Part shown: one piece after another, positions 8,243 to 15,300 of the stretch
How positions within the stretch are numbered: position 1 is the stretch's first letter
Layout of the letters: every line of letters begins with the position of its first letter
NCBI GenBank assembly: GCA_028291645.1
Contig: JAQGNU010000025.1
Coordinates: 1-38,723, forward strand
Length of the DNA stretch: 38,723 nucleotides
From: Nevskia sp.
GTDB taxonomy: Bacteria > Pseudomonadota > Gammaproteobacteria > Nevskiales > Nevskiaceae
Direction: 5' to 3'
Made by a program: the position numbers and the translations under genes
The notes under the pieces: generated by a model
Database searches by the model: none
What the model was told of the DNA's origin: nothing
What the model saw: only the letters and a program-made list of their open reading frames with translations

Positions 8243-9202
8243 CTACTTGATGACGACCGGATTGACCGGCGCGCCCGAGCCGCCCACCACCTTCAGCGGT
8301 GCGGCGACGTAGAGGAAGCTCCATTGCCCGTCGTCGGCGCAATCCTGCGCGAGCGGATCGAGCTGGCAGATCTCGGTGAAGGCGACGCCGAGGTTGCGCA
8401 TCAGCGCGATGTGCAGCGGCAGCGCGACACCGGAGACCGGATCGATGGTGACTTCGTTGGCGATGGTGTCGGTGACCAGATTCGGAATCTCCATGTCGGC
8501 GAACCAGCGCACCAGTTCCGGCGAATAGGTCAGTCCCGGCTCGACGAAGTTCTTGTAGAACTCGACGCGGTCGCGATCGTAGAACGAACCGATCCAGCCG
8601 GTGCGGATCACCAGCACGTCGTGCTTCTGGATAGTCACGCCTTGCTGCGCCGCCGCCGCGAGCAAATCCTCGTGGCTGAAATGTTCGCCGGGATCGAGCA
8701 CGGCCTTGCCGCGATGGCGTGCCATGTCGATCAGCACGCCGCGGCCGACGACGCCGCGTTCGGCCAGCGGCAGCACGCTGGCCTTGGTCATGCCGCCGAT
8801 GGTGGTGTTGGCGTCGAAGCCGTTGTAAAGCTGGTCGTCGCACCAGACATGGCCGAGAGCGTCGTACTGCGTGGAGCCCTGCAGATACATGAACATCACG
8901 TCGTCGGCGTATTCGAGCTTGCCCGGAAACTGCGGGCCTTTGCCGCACAGGTAATGGCCGTGATCCATCACGTTGATGCGCTGCGCCTGATTGCGGCCGG
9001 GCCAGACCGGATCGCCTTTCGGATGTCCCATCGGAATCTGCAGCGTGAAAGTTTTGCCCTGGCGCACCGCGGACATGCCGCGCAGCACCTCGGCCGGCGT
9101 CAAGTAGTTCAGCGCGCCGACTTCATCGGCAGCACCCCACTTGCCCCAGTTGCGGGGCAGGTCCTGGGTCAGTTCGGCGACTGTCGGTACGACCTTGTCC
9201 AT
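8243..9202 (-). CDS. Large cyclase-family (kynurenine formamidase-like) metal hydrolase
   Basis: This 319-residue protein belongs to the cyclase family (PF04199), metal-dependent hydrolases that include kynurenine formamidase and isatin hydrolase. The metal-binding region of this long subgroup is visible as QGSTQYDALGHVW, which replaces the short family's HGTHxDAPxH. KHDVLVIRTGW and a late ITDTIA-type segment (LVTDTIANEV) also fit. No signal peptide is seen. The ATG has a strong GGAGGAG a few bases ahead, and that ribosome site overlaps one arm of a stable hairpin. The gene follows dinB at 96 bp and precedes the acyl-CoA synthetase by 13 bp. The substrate is unknown; it is probably a lactone, amide or cyclic ketone, judged only from the family. 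Confidence 0.88.
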   Translation of the reverse strand: MDKVVPTVAELTQDLPRNWGKWGAADEVGALNYLTPAEVLRGMSAVRQGKTFTLQIPMGHPKGDPVWPGRNQAQRINVMDHGHYLCGKGPQFPGKLEYADDVMFMYLQGSTQYDALGHVWCDDQLYNGFDANTTIGGMTKASVLPLAERGVVGRGVLIDMARHRGKAVLDPGEHFSHEDLLAAAAQQGVTIQKHDVLVIRTGWIGSFYDRDRVEFYKNFVEPGLTYSPELVRWFADMEIPNLVTDTIANEVTIDPVSGVALPLHIALMRNLGVAFTEICQLDPLAQDCADDGQWSFLYVAAPLKVVGGSGAPVNPVVIK

Positions 9203-9209
9203 GTCTCCT

Positions 9210-9226
9210 CCGCACCCGCTGTGCGG
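9210..9226 (-). promoter_or_regulatory. Hairpin overlapping the ribosome-binding site of the cyclase gene
   Basis: A 6-bp GC stem (CCGCAC / GTGCGG) with a five-base loop lies just upstream of the cyclase start. The inner end of the right arm on the minus strand runs into the GGAGGAG ribosome site. Folding could hide part of that site. On the + strand the same hairpin is followed after a few bases by five T, so it could instead act as a terminator for antisense transcripts. Either role is inference. Confidence 0.4.
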
Positions 9227-9298
9227 GCTGCTTTTTATGTCCTTGCAAGCGTTCGCATGGTTCGCCTAACGCTGCGGCCGCGTCAATGCGGGATGTCC

Positions 9299-10378
9299 CT
9301 ACTCGGCGGACTCGTCGAACAGTGTCGGCTGCGGCAACTGCTTTTCGGGATCGCGGAAATTGCCGAGACCGACGCCGACCAGCCGGAACAGCGCCTCCGA
9401 TCCGAGATCGACGCGCTCGCGCAAGGCCAGCGCGATGTCGGTTAACTCTGCCAGCGATGCGGGCGGTGCGTCCGGCGTATGGCTGCGCGTGAGAATGCGG
9501 AAGTCGCTGGTCTTCAGCTTCAATACGACGGTGTGGCCGATGCGCGCTTCCTGCAGCGAGGCGGCCCAGGTTTTTTCGGCGAGACGGCGGATCATCGGCT
9601 CGATCTGCTCAAGCGGTACGTCGCGCTCGAACGTGTCTTCGGCGGAGATCGACTGCGTCGGCCGATTGGGCACCACCGCGTGCTCGTCGATGCCGCGGGC
9701 GAGTTCGTACAAGCGTATTCCGTAACGTCCGAAGCGTTGTTCGAGTTCCGCCTGCTGCAGCGCCTGCAAGTCGCCGACGGTGACGATGCCGAGCCGCGTC
9801 AGTCGCGCCTCGGTGACGTTGCCGACACCGGGCAGGCGCCCGATCGGCAGCGGCTTGAGGAAATCGTCGACCTGCGGCGGACGGATCACGAACAGCCCAT
9901 CGGGCTTGCGCCAGTCGGACGCGATCTTGGCGAGGAACTTGTTCGGCGCGACGCCGGCCGATGCGGTCAGATTCAGTTCCGCGCGAATCTGCTGGCGGAT
10001 GGTCTGCGCGACCTGGGTTGCCGTCGGCAAGCCGGTCTTGTTGCTGGAGACATCGAGATAGGCCTCGTCGAGCGACAGCGGTTCAACCAGATCGGTATGG
10101 CGTCTGAAGATTTCGCGCGCGGCCTGCGACGCCGCGCGATAGCGCACGAAGTCGGGTGCCACAAAGATGCCGTCGGGGCAGAGTCGCTCGGCGCGCATCG
10201 CCGGCATCGCCGAGCGTACGCCGAAGCGCCGCGCCTCGTACGACGCCGCGCAGACCACCGAACGCTTGCCGCGCCAGGCGACGATCACCGGTTTGCCGCG
10301 CAACTGCGGATCGTCGCGCTGCTCGACCGAGGCATAGAATGCGTCCATATCGATGTGGACGACTTTGCGGGCGCTCAT
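9299..10378 (-). CDS. dinB: DNA polymerase IV (Y-family translesion polymerase)
   Basis: DinB copies damaged DNA with low fidelity. The 359-residue product carries the Y-family catalytic acids: Asp10 in VHIDMDAFYASVE and the Asp104/Glu105 pair in SLDEAYLDVS. It also has the RSVVCAASYEARRFGVRSAMP finger segment, TASAGVAPNKFLAKIASD, and a helix-hairpin-helix GRLPGVGNVTEARL. The last residues hold QPTLF, a good match to the beta-clamp binding motif. The length is normal for Pol IV. The start at 10378 gives the canonical N-terminus, although no strong Shine-Dalgarno is seen. No CTGT-N8-ACAG LexA operator was spotted in the 168 bp upstream, so SOS control is not supported here. It is divergent from the patatin-like gene. 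Confidence 0.97.
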   Translation of the reverse strand: MSARKVVHIDMDAFYASVEQRDDPQLRGKPVIVAWRGKRSVVCAASYEARRFGVRSAMPAMRAERLCPDGIFVAPDFVRYRAASQAAREIFRRHTDLVEPLSLDEAYLDVSSNKTGLPTATQVAQTIRQQIRAELNLTASAGVAPNKFLAKIASDWRKPDGLFVIRPPQVDDFLKPLPIGRLPGVGNVTEARLTRLGIVTVGDLQALQQAELEQRFGRYGIRLYELARGIDEHAVVPNRPTQSISAEDTFERDVPLEQIEPMIRRLAEKTWAASLQEARIGHTVVLKLKTSDFRILTRSHTPDAPPASLAELTDIALALRERVDLGSEALFRLVGVGLGNFRDPEKQLPQPTLFDESAE

Positions 10379-10546
10379 GTGTCGAGCAGTTTAACCGGCA
10401 CACTCCTCCCGTCGATTGCATTGTCCGGTTGCCGCAGCGATGGTGGGCCGCTTGTAAGTCTTCCAATGAAAAATTGTGGTCTTGGATGGAACGCGCGTCG
10501 CCGTGCGGGTTCCTAAGCCGTTCCCCTCACGCTGCACTGACGAATC

Positions 10547-11530
10547 ATGACCGCCGCCGAAAAGACCGAAAGCAAGATCGCCGCAGTGCCGGCCGAGCCC
10601 AAGCCGGACGTAGCGCCGCTGAAGCCGGCACCGCAGCGGCCGGTCGTCGGGCTCGCGCTCGGCAGCGGTTCCTCGCGCGGCTGGTCGCATATCGGCGTGA
10701 TTCTCGGGCTGGAGGAAATCGGTGTGCGGCCGCAGGTGGTCGCTGGCACGTCGATCGGTGCGCTGGTCGGTGCGGTTTACGTGTCCGGCCAGCTGCAGGA
10801 ATTTGGCGAGTGGGTGCGCAAGCTCAGCGTGCGCGATGTCGTCGGCCTGATGGACTTCACGCTTTCGGGTGGCGTCGTCAAAGGTGAAAAGCTGTTCGGC
10901 TTCTTCCACGAGAATCATCGCAATCCGAACATCGAGGATCTGGAGCAGCGCTTCGTCAGCGTCGCTACCGAGATGAAAACGGGCCGCGAAATCTGGATCA
11001 CGCGCGGGCCGGTGTTCGCTGCAGCGCGTGCCTCGTGTGCCTTGCCCGGCGTGTTCACACCGGTGAAGCACGAAGATCGCTGGATGCTCGACGGCGCCCT
11101 GGTCAATCCGGTGCCAGTGTCGGCCTGCCGTGCTTCCGGCGCCGAAGTCGTGATCGCGGTGAACCTGAATGCACAGCTGGTCGGTTCGCATCTGTCCACC
11201 GCCAGCCGCGCGGAAGTGCAGCGCGAAGGCGCCGGTCAGCAGGCGACGAGCGTCAAGGATCGGGGCTTCTGGCAGAAGGTAATGGCTTACTTTGAAAGCG
11301 GCGACGGCAAGGACCCGGGCTTCTTCGACGTCGTTGCCGCCAGCGTCAACATCATGCAGGACCGCATCACGCGCAGCCGCATGGCGGGCGATCCGCCGGA
11401 GTTGACGCTACTGCCGCGGCTGGAGGATTTCGCGCTGATGGATTTCCATCGCGCCGGCGAGGCGATCGACGAAGGCCGTCGACTGGTCGAACTGCACGCC
11501 GCGGAAATCCGCGCCTGGGCACACCTGTAA
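10547..11530 (+). CDS. rssA: Patatin-like phospholipase, RssA-type
   Basis: This 327-residue protein is a patatin-family serine hydrolase similar to E. coli RssA; such enzymes deacylate lipids. After a charged, proline-rich leader of about 30 residues come the oxyanion loop LGSGSSRGWSHIGV, the nucleophile elbow AGTSIGALVGAVY and the catalytic aspartate in MLDGALVNPVPV, so the Ser-Asp dyad is complete. A segment near residue 220-250 is hydrophilic and probably disordered. There is no obvious signal peptide, so a cytoplasmic or membrane-associated place is likely. It stands alone, divergent from dinB and convergent (17 bp) with a small membrane-protein gene. The RssA name rests on motif layout; no partner rssB is nearby. 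Confidence 0.88.
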   Translation: MTAAEKTESKIAAVPAEPKPDVAPLKPAPQRPVVGLALGSGSSRGWSHIGVILGLEEIGVRPQVVAGTSIGALVGAVYVSGQLQEFGEWVRKLSVRDVVGLMDFTLSGGVVKGEKLFGFFHENHRNPNIEDLEQRFVSVATEMKTGREIWITRGPVFAAARASCALPGVFTPVKHEDRWMLDGALVNPVPVSACRASGAEVVIAVNLNAQLVGSHLSTASRAEVQREGAGQQATSVKDRGFWQKVMAYFESGDGKDPGFFDVVAASVNIMQDRITRSRMAGDPPELTLLPRLEDFALMDFHRAGEAIDEGRRLVELHAAEIRAWAHL

Positions 11531-11547
11531 TCACACTGCGCATCGAT

Positions 11548-11994
11548 TCAGGTGCTGACGGCTTGATCCGCCGGCGTTGACCCGGATCGATGCAGCTTAC
11601 GGAACAGCTTGCCCAGCAGCCAGGCCAGTAGTGCCGGCATCAGCAGGATGATCAGCGCATCCTTGACCACCATCAGCTGCATCATGCCGGTCAGTGTATG
11701 CGTCAGCGGCAGGCGCAAGATGCTGAGCATTGGCAGTACGCCGATCAGCAGTCCGAAACGGAATGGTTTTTGTGGAAAGCGCAGCGCAATGCCGGCGCCG
11801 ATGAATACGGCAATCGACAGCACCGCGATGATGTAGGAAATGCTCATGCGCAGATACAGCAGGATGCCGGTGTGGCCCTCGAACGGCAGCCACGGCATCC
11901 GCACCTGCGCCCACCAGCTGACGACCCGCGGCAGGCCCAGCAGATACAGCGCAATCAGTGCGATCAGTACCGCAGCGGAAATCGCTTTGTTCAT
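11548..11994 (-). CDS. Small integral membrane protein of unknown function
   Basis: I do not recognise this 148-residue protein. It shows about four hydrophobic segments (roughly residues 5-24, 47-70, 78-98 and 108-130), with basic residues (LFRKLHRS) after the last, so it should be an inner-membrane protein with a cytoplasmic C-terminus. The segment between the first two helices is rich in aromatic residues (VVSWWAQVRMPWLPF). The ATG at 11994 is preferred over a TTG one codon upstream because GAGG lies 7 bases before it. It ends 17 bp from the convergent patatin-like gene and starts 90 bp after the GST gene on the same strand. No catalytic motif is visible. Confidence 0.72.
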   Translation of the reverse strand: MNKAISAAVLIALIALYLLGLPRVVSWWAQVRMPWLPFEGHTGILLYLRMSISYIIAVLSIAVFIGAGIALRFPQKPFRFGLLIGVLPMLSILRLPLTHTLTGMMQLMVVKDALIILLMPALLAWLLGKLFRKLHRSGSTPADQAVST

Positions 11995-12084
11995 CAATCA
12001 ACCTCAATCAAGCTTCATCGCGGAAATCTTAAACAGTCATCGTTCGATGAGCGTCGCGCCGGCCACCATTGCGTACTCAGGCGC

Positions 12085-12756
12085 TCAACTCATCAACGCG
12101 TATTCGCCGCCTTTGTCGAGTGCCGCTTTATAAGCCGGTCGCGCATGGATGCGTTGCAGGTACGCGCTCAGCTTTGGCCGGCTCTGGTCGAGGCCGCCGC
12201 GCGCCGAGGCGGCTTCCAGCGGAAAGCTCATCTGCACGTCGGCTGCGCTGAACGCCTCACCGGCGAACCAGGTGCTCTTGTTGAGTTCGCCTTCGACGTA
12301 GTCGAGGTGCAGCTTCAATTGCGGATCGATAAAAGTGCTCTGCACTTTCTCGGCGATGCCGCGTGCGATCGGTTTGACGAAGAACGGCATCGGCTGCTTC
12401 GGGATGAAACCGAAAATCAGTTTCAGCAGCAGCGGCGGCATCGCCGAGCCCTCGGCGTAATGCAGCCAGTAGGTGTAACGAAGGCGTTCCGCGGTACCGG
12501 GCGCCGGCGCCAGACGGCCCGCGCCATAGCGATCGACCAGATATTCGATGATCGCGCCGGACTCGGCGAGCGTGTGCCCGTCGTCGGTAATCACCGGTGA
12601 TTTGCCGAGCGGATGCACCGCCTTCAGTTCGGGCGGCGCCAGCATGGTCTTGGCATCGCGCTGGTAGCGCTTGATCGTATAGGGAACGTCCAGTTCTTCG
12701 AGCAGCCACAGCACGCGCTGCGAACGGGAATTGTTGAGGTGGTGAACGGTCAGCAT
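12085..12756 (-). CDS. Glutathione S-transferase family protein
   Basis: This 223-residue protein has the two-domain GST layout; GSTs conjugate glutathione to electrophiles or act as peroxidases. The N-terminal thioredoxin-like domain starts MLTVHHLNNSRSQRVLWLLEEL, with the likely catalytic serine in the NSRSQR loop. It continues with the cis-proline region (KSPVI) and the glutathione-binding ESGAIIEYL. The all-helical C-terminal domain contains AGEAFSAADVQMSFPL, the conserved N-cap/hydrophobic staple region. The ATG at 12756 is chosen because AAGGA lies about 8 bases before it. It follows the greB-like gene by 59 bp on the same strand and may be co-transcribed. It belongs near the bacterial beta/theta-like GSTs; the substrate is unknown. 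Confidence 0.93.
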   Translation of the reverse strand: MLTVHHLNNSRSQRVLWLLEELDVPYTIKRYQRDAKTMLAPPELKAVHPLGKSPVITDDGHTLAESGAIIEYLVDRYGAGRLAPAPGTAERLRYTYWLHYAEGSAMPPLLLKLIFGFIPKQPMPFFVKPIARGIAEKVQSTFIDPQLKLHLDYVEGELNKSTWFAGEAFSAADVQMSFPLEAASARGGLDQSRPKLSAYLQRIHARPAYKAALDKGGEYALMS

Positions 12757-12815
12757 GGCGTCGTTCCTTGAGGGCTCAGAGTCGACTCGCACCTTTCCGC
12801 ATCGGCGGCGGTGAG

Positions 12816-13313
12816 TCAATGGCCGTCGTAGCGGATCGTCAATACTTCCACTTCCAGATCGCCTGCCGGACGTTGCCAGCTGACGATGTCGCCCGGTTCG
12901 GTACCGATCAGCGCGCGCGCGAGTGGTGAAGTCCAGCTGATCAGACCCTGCTCGGGATCGGCCTCGTCTTCGCCGACGATGCGGTAGCGATGCTCGGCGC
13001 CGTCGCTGTCGGCGATCAACACTTCCGCACCGAGGGCGACGCGGCCGCTGTCGCGCGTAGCGGGATCGACCAACAGCGCAGTGCCGATACGAGACTGTAA
13101 CCAGCGCAGTTCACGTTCGAGTTGTGCGCGTTGCTGTTTGCCGCCGATGCTGTCGGCGCGAATTTCGGCCAGGCTCTGTTCGGCGGCGGTCTTGCGCTGT
13201 TGCAACAGCGCAAGACCGCGCGGCGTCACATAGTTGGGATTCGGGCTGAGCGGAAGCTCCGGCAGATCCTCCGGTGCGTCAGCCTGTGGTTCCTTGACGA
13301 AGGCGCGGCTCAT
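12816..13313 (-). CDS. greB: Transcription elongation factor, GreB family
   Basis: Gre factors enter the RNA polymerase secondary channel and stimulate transcript cleavage so that backtracked complexes restart. The product, 165 residues from the ATG at 13313, starts MSRAFVKE and continues PEDLPELPLSPNPNYVTPRG, the usual beginning of the GreB-like family. An N-terminal coiled coil (about residues 40-85) carries acidic residues at its turn. A C-terminal FKBP-like domain (GAEVLIAD, YRIVGEDEADPE, ISWTSPLARALIG, EVEVLTIRY) follows. A TTG start seven codons upstream is possible but less typical. It starts 24 bp after the H-NS stop and may be read from the H-NS promoter. A perfect 34-bp palindrome covers the codons for GLALLQQRKTA. 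Confidence 0.92.
   Translation of the reverse strand: MSRAFVKEPQADAPEDLPELPLSPNPNYVTPRGLALLQQRKTAAEQSLAEIRADSIGGKQQRAQLERELRWLQSRIGTALLVDPATRDSGRVALGAEVLIADSDGAEHRYRIVGEDEADPEQGLISWTSPLARALIGTEPGDIVSWQRPAGDLEVEVLTIRYDGH
13186..13219. repeat. Perfect 34-bp palindrome inside greB
   Basis: The 17 bases GCGGTCTTGCGCTGTTG are followed directly by their exact reverse complement, with no mismatch and no spacer. The next flanking bases do not pair. The palindrome lies inside the coiled-coil-encoding part of greB. As a result both strands encode the peptide GLALLQQRKTA in an open frame. It could form a very stable hairpin in the mRNA or a cruciform in DNA. Confidence 0.9.
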
Positions 13314-13337
13314 CGCAGCTTGCGCCGCGCGCAACCA

Positions 13338-13652
13338 TCAGCCAATTAAAAACTTCTCGCGCGAATGTCCGGCGTTTTCGGCTTCGAGTACCCATAGCGG
13401 CGAGCGGCCGCGACCGCTCCAGGTTTTGCCGCTCTGCGGGTCGCGATATTTGGCAGCGACCTGCTTGCGACCTTTTTTTGCCGCACTGGCGCCGCTCTCG
13501 GAACCGAACTTCAGATCGCTCGGGCGTAGGTTATATGCGGCAATCTTTTCATTGATTTCAGCAACGACTAGGCCGAGCTCTTTTTTACGTGCTTCTTCAG
13601 CTTTCTTCTGCAATCCTTCGATTTGCTGAATTAAATCTTTATAGCTGCTCAA
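13338..13652 (-). CDS. H-NS family nucleoid-associated protein
   Basis: This 104-residue protein is a short H-NS-family member; such proteins bind AT-rich DNA and silence acquired genes. An N-terminal coiled-coil oligomerisation region (about residues 5-45, IQQIEGLQKKAEEARKKE) is joined by a flexible linker (SESGASAAKKGRK) to the C-terminal DNA-binding domain. That domain contains YRDPQSGKTWSGRGRSPLWV with the minor-groove hook SGRGRSP. It resembles the BpH3/XrvA-like group of beta- and gammaproteobacteria. No ATG fits; the likely start is TTG at 13652, preceded by AAGGGGAG. It is transcribed divergently from miaA across an AT-rich 232-bp spacer, consistent with autoregulation by an AT-binding protein. 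It ends 24 bp before the greB-like start. Confidence 0.93.
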   Translation of the reverse strand: MSSYKDLIQQIEGLQKKAEEARKKELGLVVAEINEKIAAYNLRPSDLKFGSESGASAAKKGRKQVAAKYRDPQSGKTWSGRGRSPLWVLEAENAGHSREKFLIG

Positions 13653-13884
13653 TGTGCTCCCCTTAATTTTTTAGGTACAAAAACTACAAGCGATAAATAA
13701 ATATTATGCGCAGATAATATTTGCTCGGAGATTATAAGAGGCTTATCCGGATGCAACAATGTTGACCGAAAAATAATATATCGATTGAGTGCTTGAACGA
13801 GTCGATTGGCTAAATCGATATTAAATATCGTGCATATACTGTAGTGCCCGCATCGCGCCGATCGCGGCGGATGATTGCGCCGTC
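13653..13884. other. AT-rich divergent regulatory spacer between hns and miaA
   Basis: These 232 bp hold no gene and are visibly far richer in A and T than the surrounding coding DNA, with runs such as AAATAATATATCG. They contain an inverted repeat CGATAT-TAA-ATATCG at 13816-13830 and a TATACT hexamer at 13835-13840 that could be the -10 box for miaA. AT-rich, probably curved DNA next to an H-NS gene is a natural target for its own product; this is inference. Confidence 0.6.
13731..13759 (-). promoter_or_regulatory. Candidate sigma70 promoter for the H-NS gene
   Basis: Read on the minus strand, a perfect -10 hexamer TATAAT occupies 13731-13736. A weak -35 candidate TTGTTG lies at 13754-13759, with a 17-bp spacer. 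It sits about 80 bp ahead of the TTG start of the H-NS gene. The -10 match is exact, the -35 matches only its first three bases, and no transcript data support it. Confidence 0.45.
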
Positions 13885-14922
13885 ATGCGGATTTTCGATC
13901 GCGCAATATTCGCGAGTGCCCGTGCAGTCGATAAACTCTCGTCGGTGAATCTCCCCGAGCAGACCGAAACGCCGCCGCTGTTGGCTATCAGCGGCCCTAC
14001 GGCGGCTGGAAAATCAGCTTTAGTCCTCGACGTTTGCGACGCCCTCGCGAGCGGCGCCGGGCCTTGGGCGGGTGCTGAAATCGTCAGCGTCGATTCGGCG
14101 CAGGTTTATCGCGGCATGGATATCGGCACCGCCAAGCCGGATCGGGCCGCACGTGCACGCGTGCCGCATCATCTGCTCGACATTCTGGACCCCGCAGAGG
14201 CCTATTCGGCTGCCCGTTTCGCGGCGGATGCGCAAGCCGCGATCGCGGCGATCCGAGCACGCGGCCATATACCGCTGCTGGTCGGTGGCACGCTGCTCTA
14301 TTTTCGCGCACTGTTTGAGGGCTTGAACGATCTGCCGGCGGCAAATGCCGAATTCCGCGAGCAACTCGAGGCCGAAGCCTCGGAACTGGGCTGGGGCGTG
14401 CTGCATGCACGGCTGGCGCAGATCGATCCGCGCCGTGCCCAGCGGCTGCACCCGAACGATACCCAGCGCGTGCAGCGCGCGCTTGAAATCGCCCATTTCT
14501 CGGGTGCGCCGGCCAGTGAACAGCAGGGACAGCCGCAGCCGCCGAATTTGCCGGGGACGATCGTGCGCCTGGCGGTGATGCCGCCGGACCGCGTGGCACT
14601 GACGTTGCGTATCGAAGCACGGCTGCGACAGATGGTCGACTCGGGATTCGTCGAGGAGGTTGCCCGCCTGCGCGCACGCGGCGATCTGCATCTCGGGTTG
14701 CCGGCAATGCGGGCGGTCGGCTATCGTCAGCTATGGCGTCATCTCGACGGGGATTATTCTTTGGACGAGGCGATCCGGTTGACGGTTATCGCCACTCGGC
14801 AATATGCGAAGCGACAGATGACTTGGTTGCGCGGCGAGGCCGAAAAGTGGCAATGGATTGACCCAACGGAACCTAATGCGGCTGCGCGGGTCTTGAGTTC
14901 GGTACCCAAGAGTTCAGAGTGA
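13885..14922 (+). CDS. miaA: tRNA dimethylallyltransferase
   Basis: MiaA transfers a dimethylallyl group to the N6 of A37 in tRNAs reading UNN codons. The product shows the P-loop [10 protein letters not shown], then [19 protein letters not shown] with the catalytic aspartate and DSxQ motif, [31 protein letters not shown], and [13 protein letters not shown], all conserved in the family. The C-terminus has AVGYRQLW and [12 protein letters not shown]. The ATG at 13885 gives about 36 residues before the P-loop, somewhat long for MiaA, and lacks a good Shine-Dalgarno; a GTG at 13945 is a possible later start. It opens the miaA-hfq-hflX-hflK-hflC cluster, 74 bp ahead of hfq. Unlike E. coli, no mutL precedes it; an H-NS gene is divergent instead. 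Confidence 0.96.
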   Translation: MRIFDRAIFASARAVDKLSSVNLPEQTETPPLLAISGPTAAGKSALVLDVCDALASGAGPWAGAEIVSVDSAQVYRGMDIGTAKPDRAARARVPHHLLDILDPAEAYSAARFAADAQAAIAAIRARGHIPLLVGGTLLYFRALFEGLNDLPAANAEFREQLEAEASELGWGVLHARLAQIDPRRAQRLHPNDTQRVQRALEIAHFSGAPASEQQGQPQPPNLPGTIVRLAVMPPDRVALTLRIEARLRQMVDSGFVEEVARLRARGDLHLGLPAMRAVGYRQLWRHLDGDYSLDEAIRLTVIATRQYAKRQMTWLRGEAEKWQWIDPTEPNAAARVLSSVPKSSE

Positions 14923-14996
14923 TGCGTGCTACACTGCAATTGAATAAACGCCCGCCCAGAGCGGAGCCTTCCAATAATTCCAATAAGGTAGTTGCC

Positions 14997-15263
14997 ATGT
15001 CTAAAGGCCAGACTCTGCAGGAGCCGTTTTTAAACGCCCTGCGCAAAGAGCGCATTCCCGTTTCGATCTACCTTGTGAATGGCATCAAGCTTCAAGGGCA
15101 AATTGAATCGTTCGATCAATTTGTCGTTCTACTGAAGAATACCGTCAGCCAGATGGTTTACAAGCACGCCATCTCGACCATCGTGCCGGCACGCGCAGTG
15201 CGCTTGCAGGATTCCGATGCGGATGCCGATCCGGTCGCCGAGTCGGAGTCGGAAGGCGCCTGA
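14997..15263 (+). CDS. hfq: RNA chaperone Hfq
   Basis: Hfq forms a hexameric Sm ring that pairs small RNAs with mRNAs. From the ATG at 14997 (AAGGTA about 7 bases before it) the product has 88 residues and starts [13 protein letters not shown]. The proximal-face residues Gln8, Gln41, Tyr55, Lys56 and His57 are all present (the YKHA Sm2 motif). The lateral rim patch reads Arg16-Lys17-Glu18-Arg19. The C-terminal tail after VPARAV is short and acidic ([17 protein letters not shown]), as often seen outside enterics. It lies between miaA and hflX as in most gammaproteobacteria. The frame continues upstream to the end of miaA, but that part is not Hfq-like. Confidence 0.98.
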   Translation: MSKGQTLQEPFLNALRKERIPVSIYLVNGIKLQGQIESFDQFVVLLKNTVSQMVYKHAISTIVPARAVRLQDSDADADPVAESESEGA

Positions 15264-15300
15264 GTCACCGTCGTCGTCGCCGTAGGGTTTCGGATTCCGA

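Noticed and set aside
10379-10546. SOS (LexA) operator ahead of dinB
   Set aside because: No CTGT-N8-ACAG or close variant was seen in the spacer.
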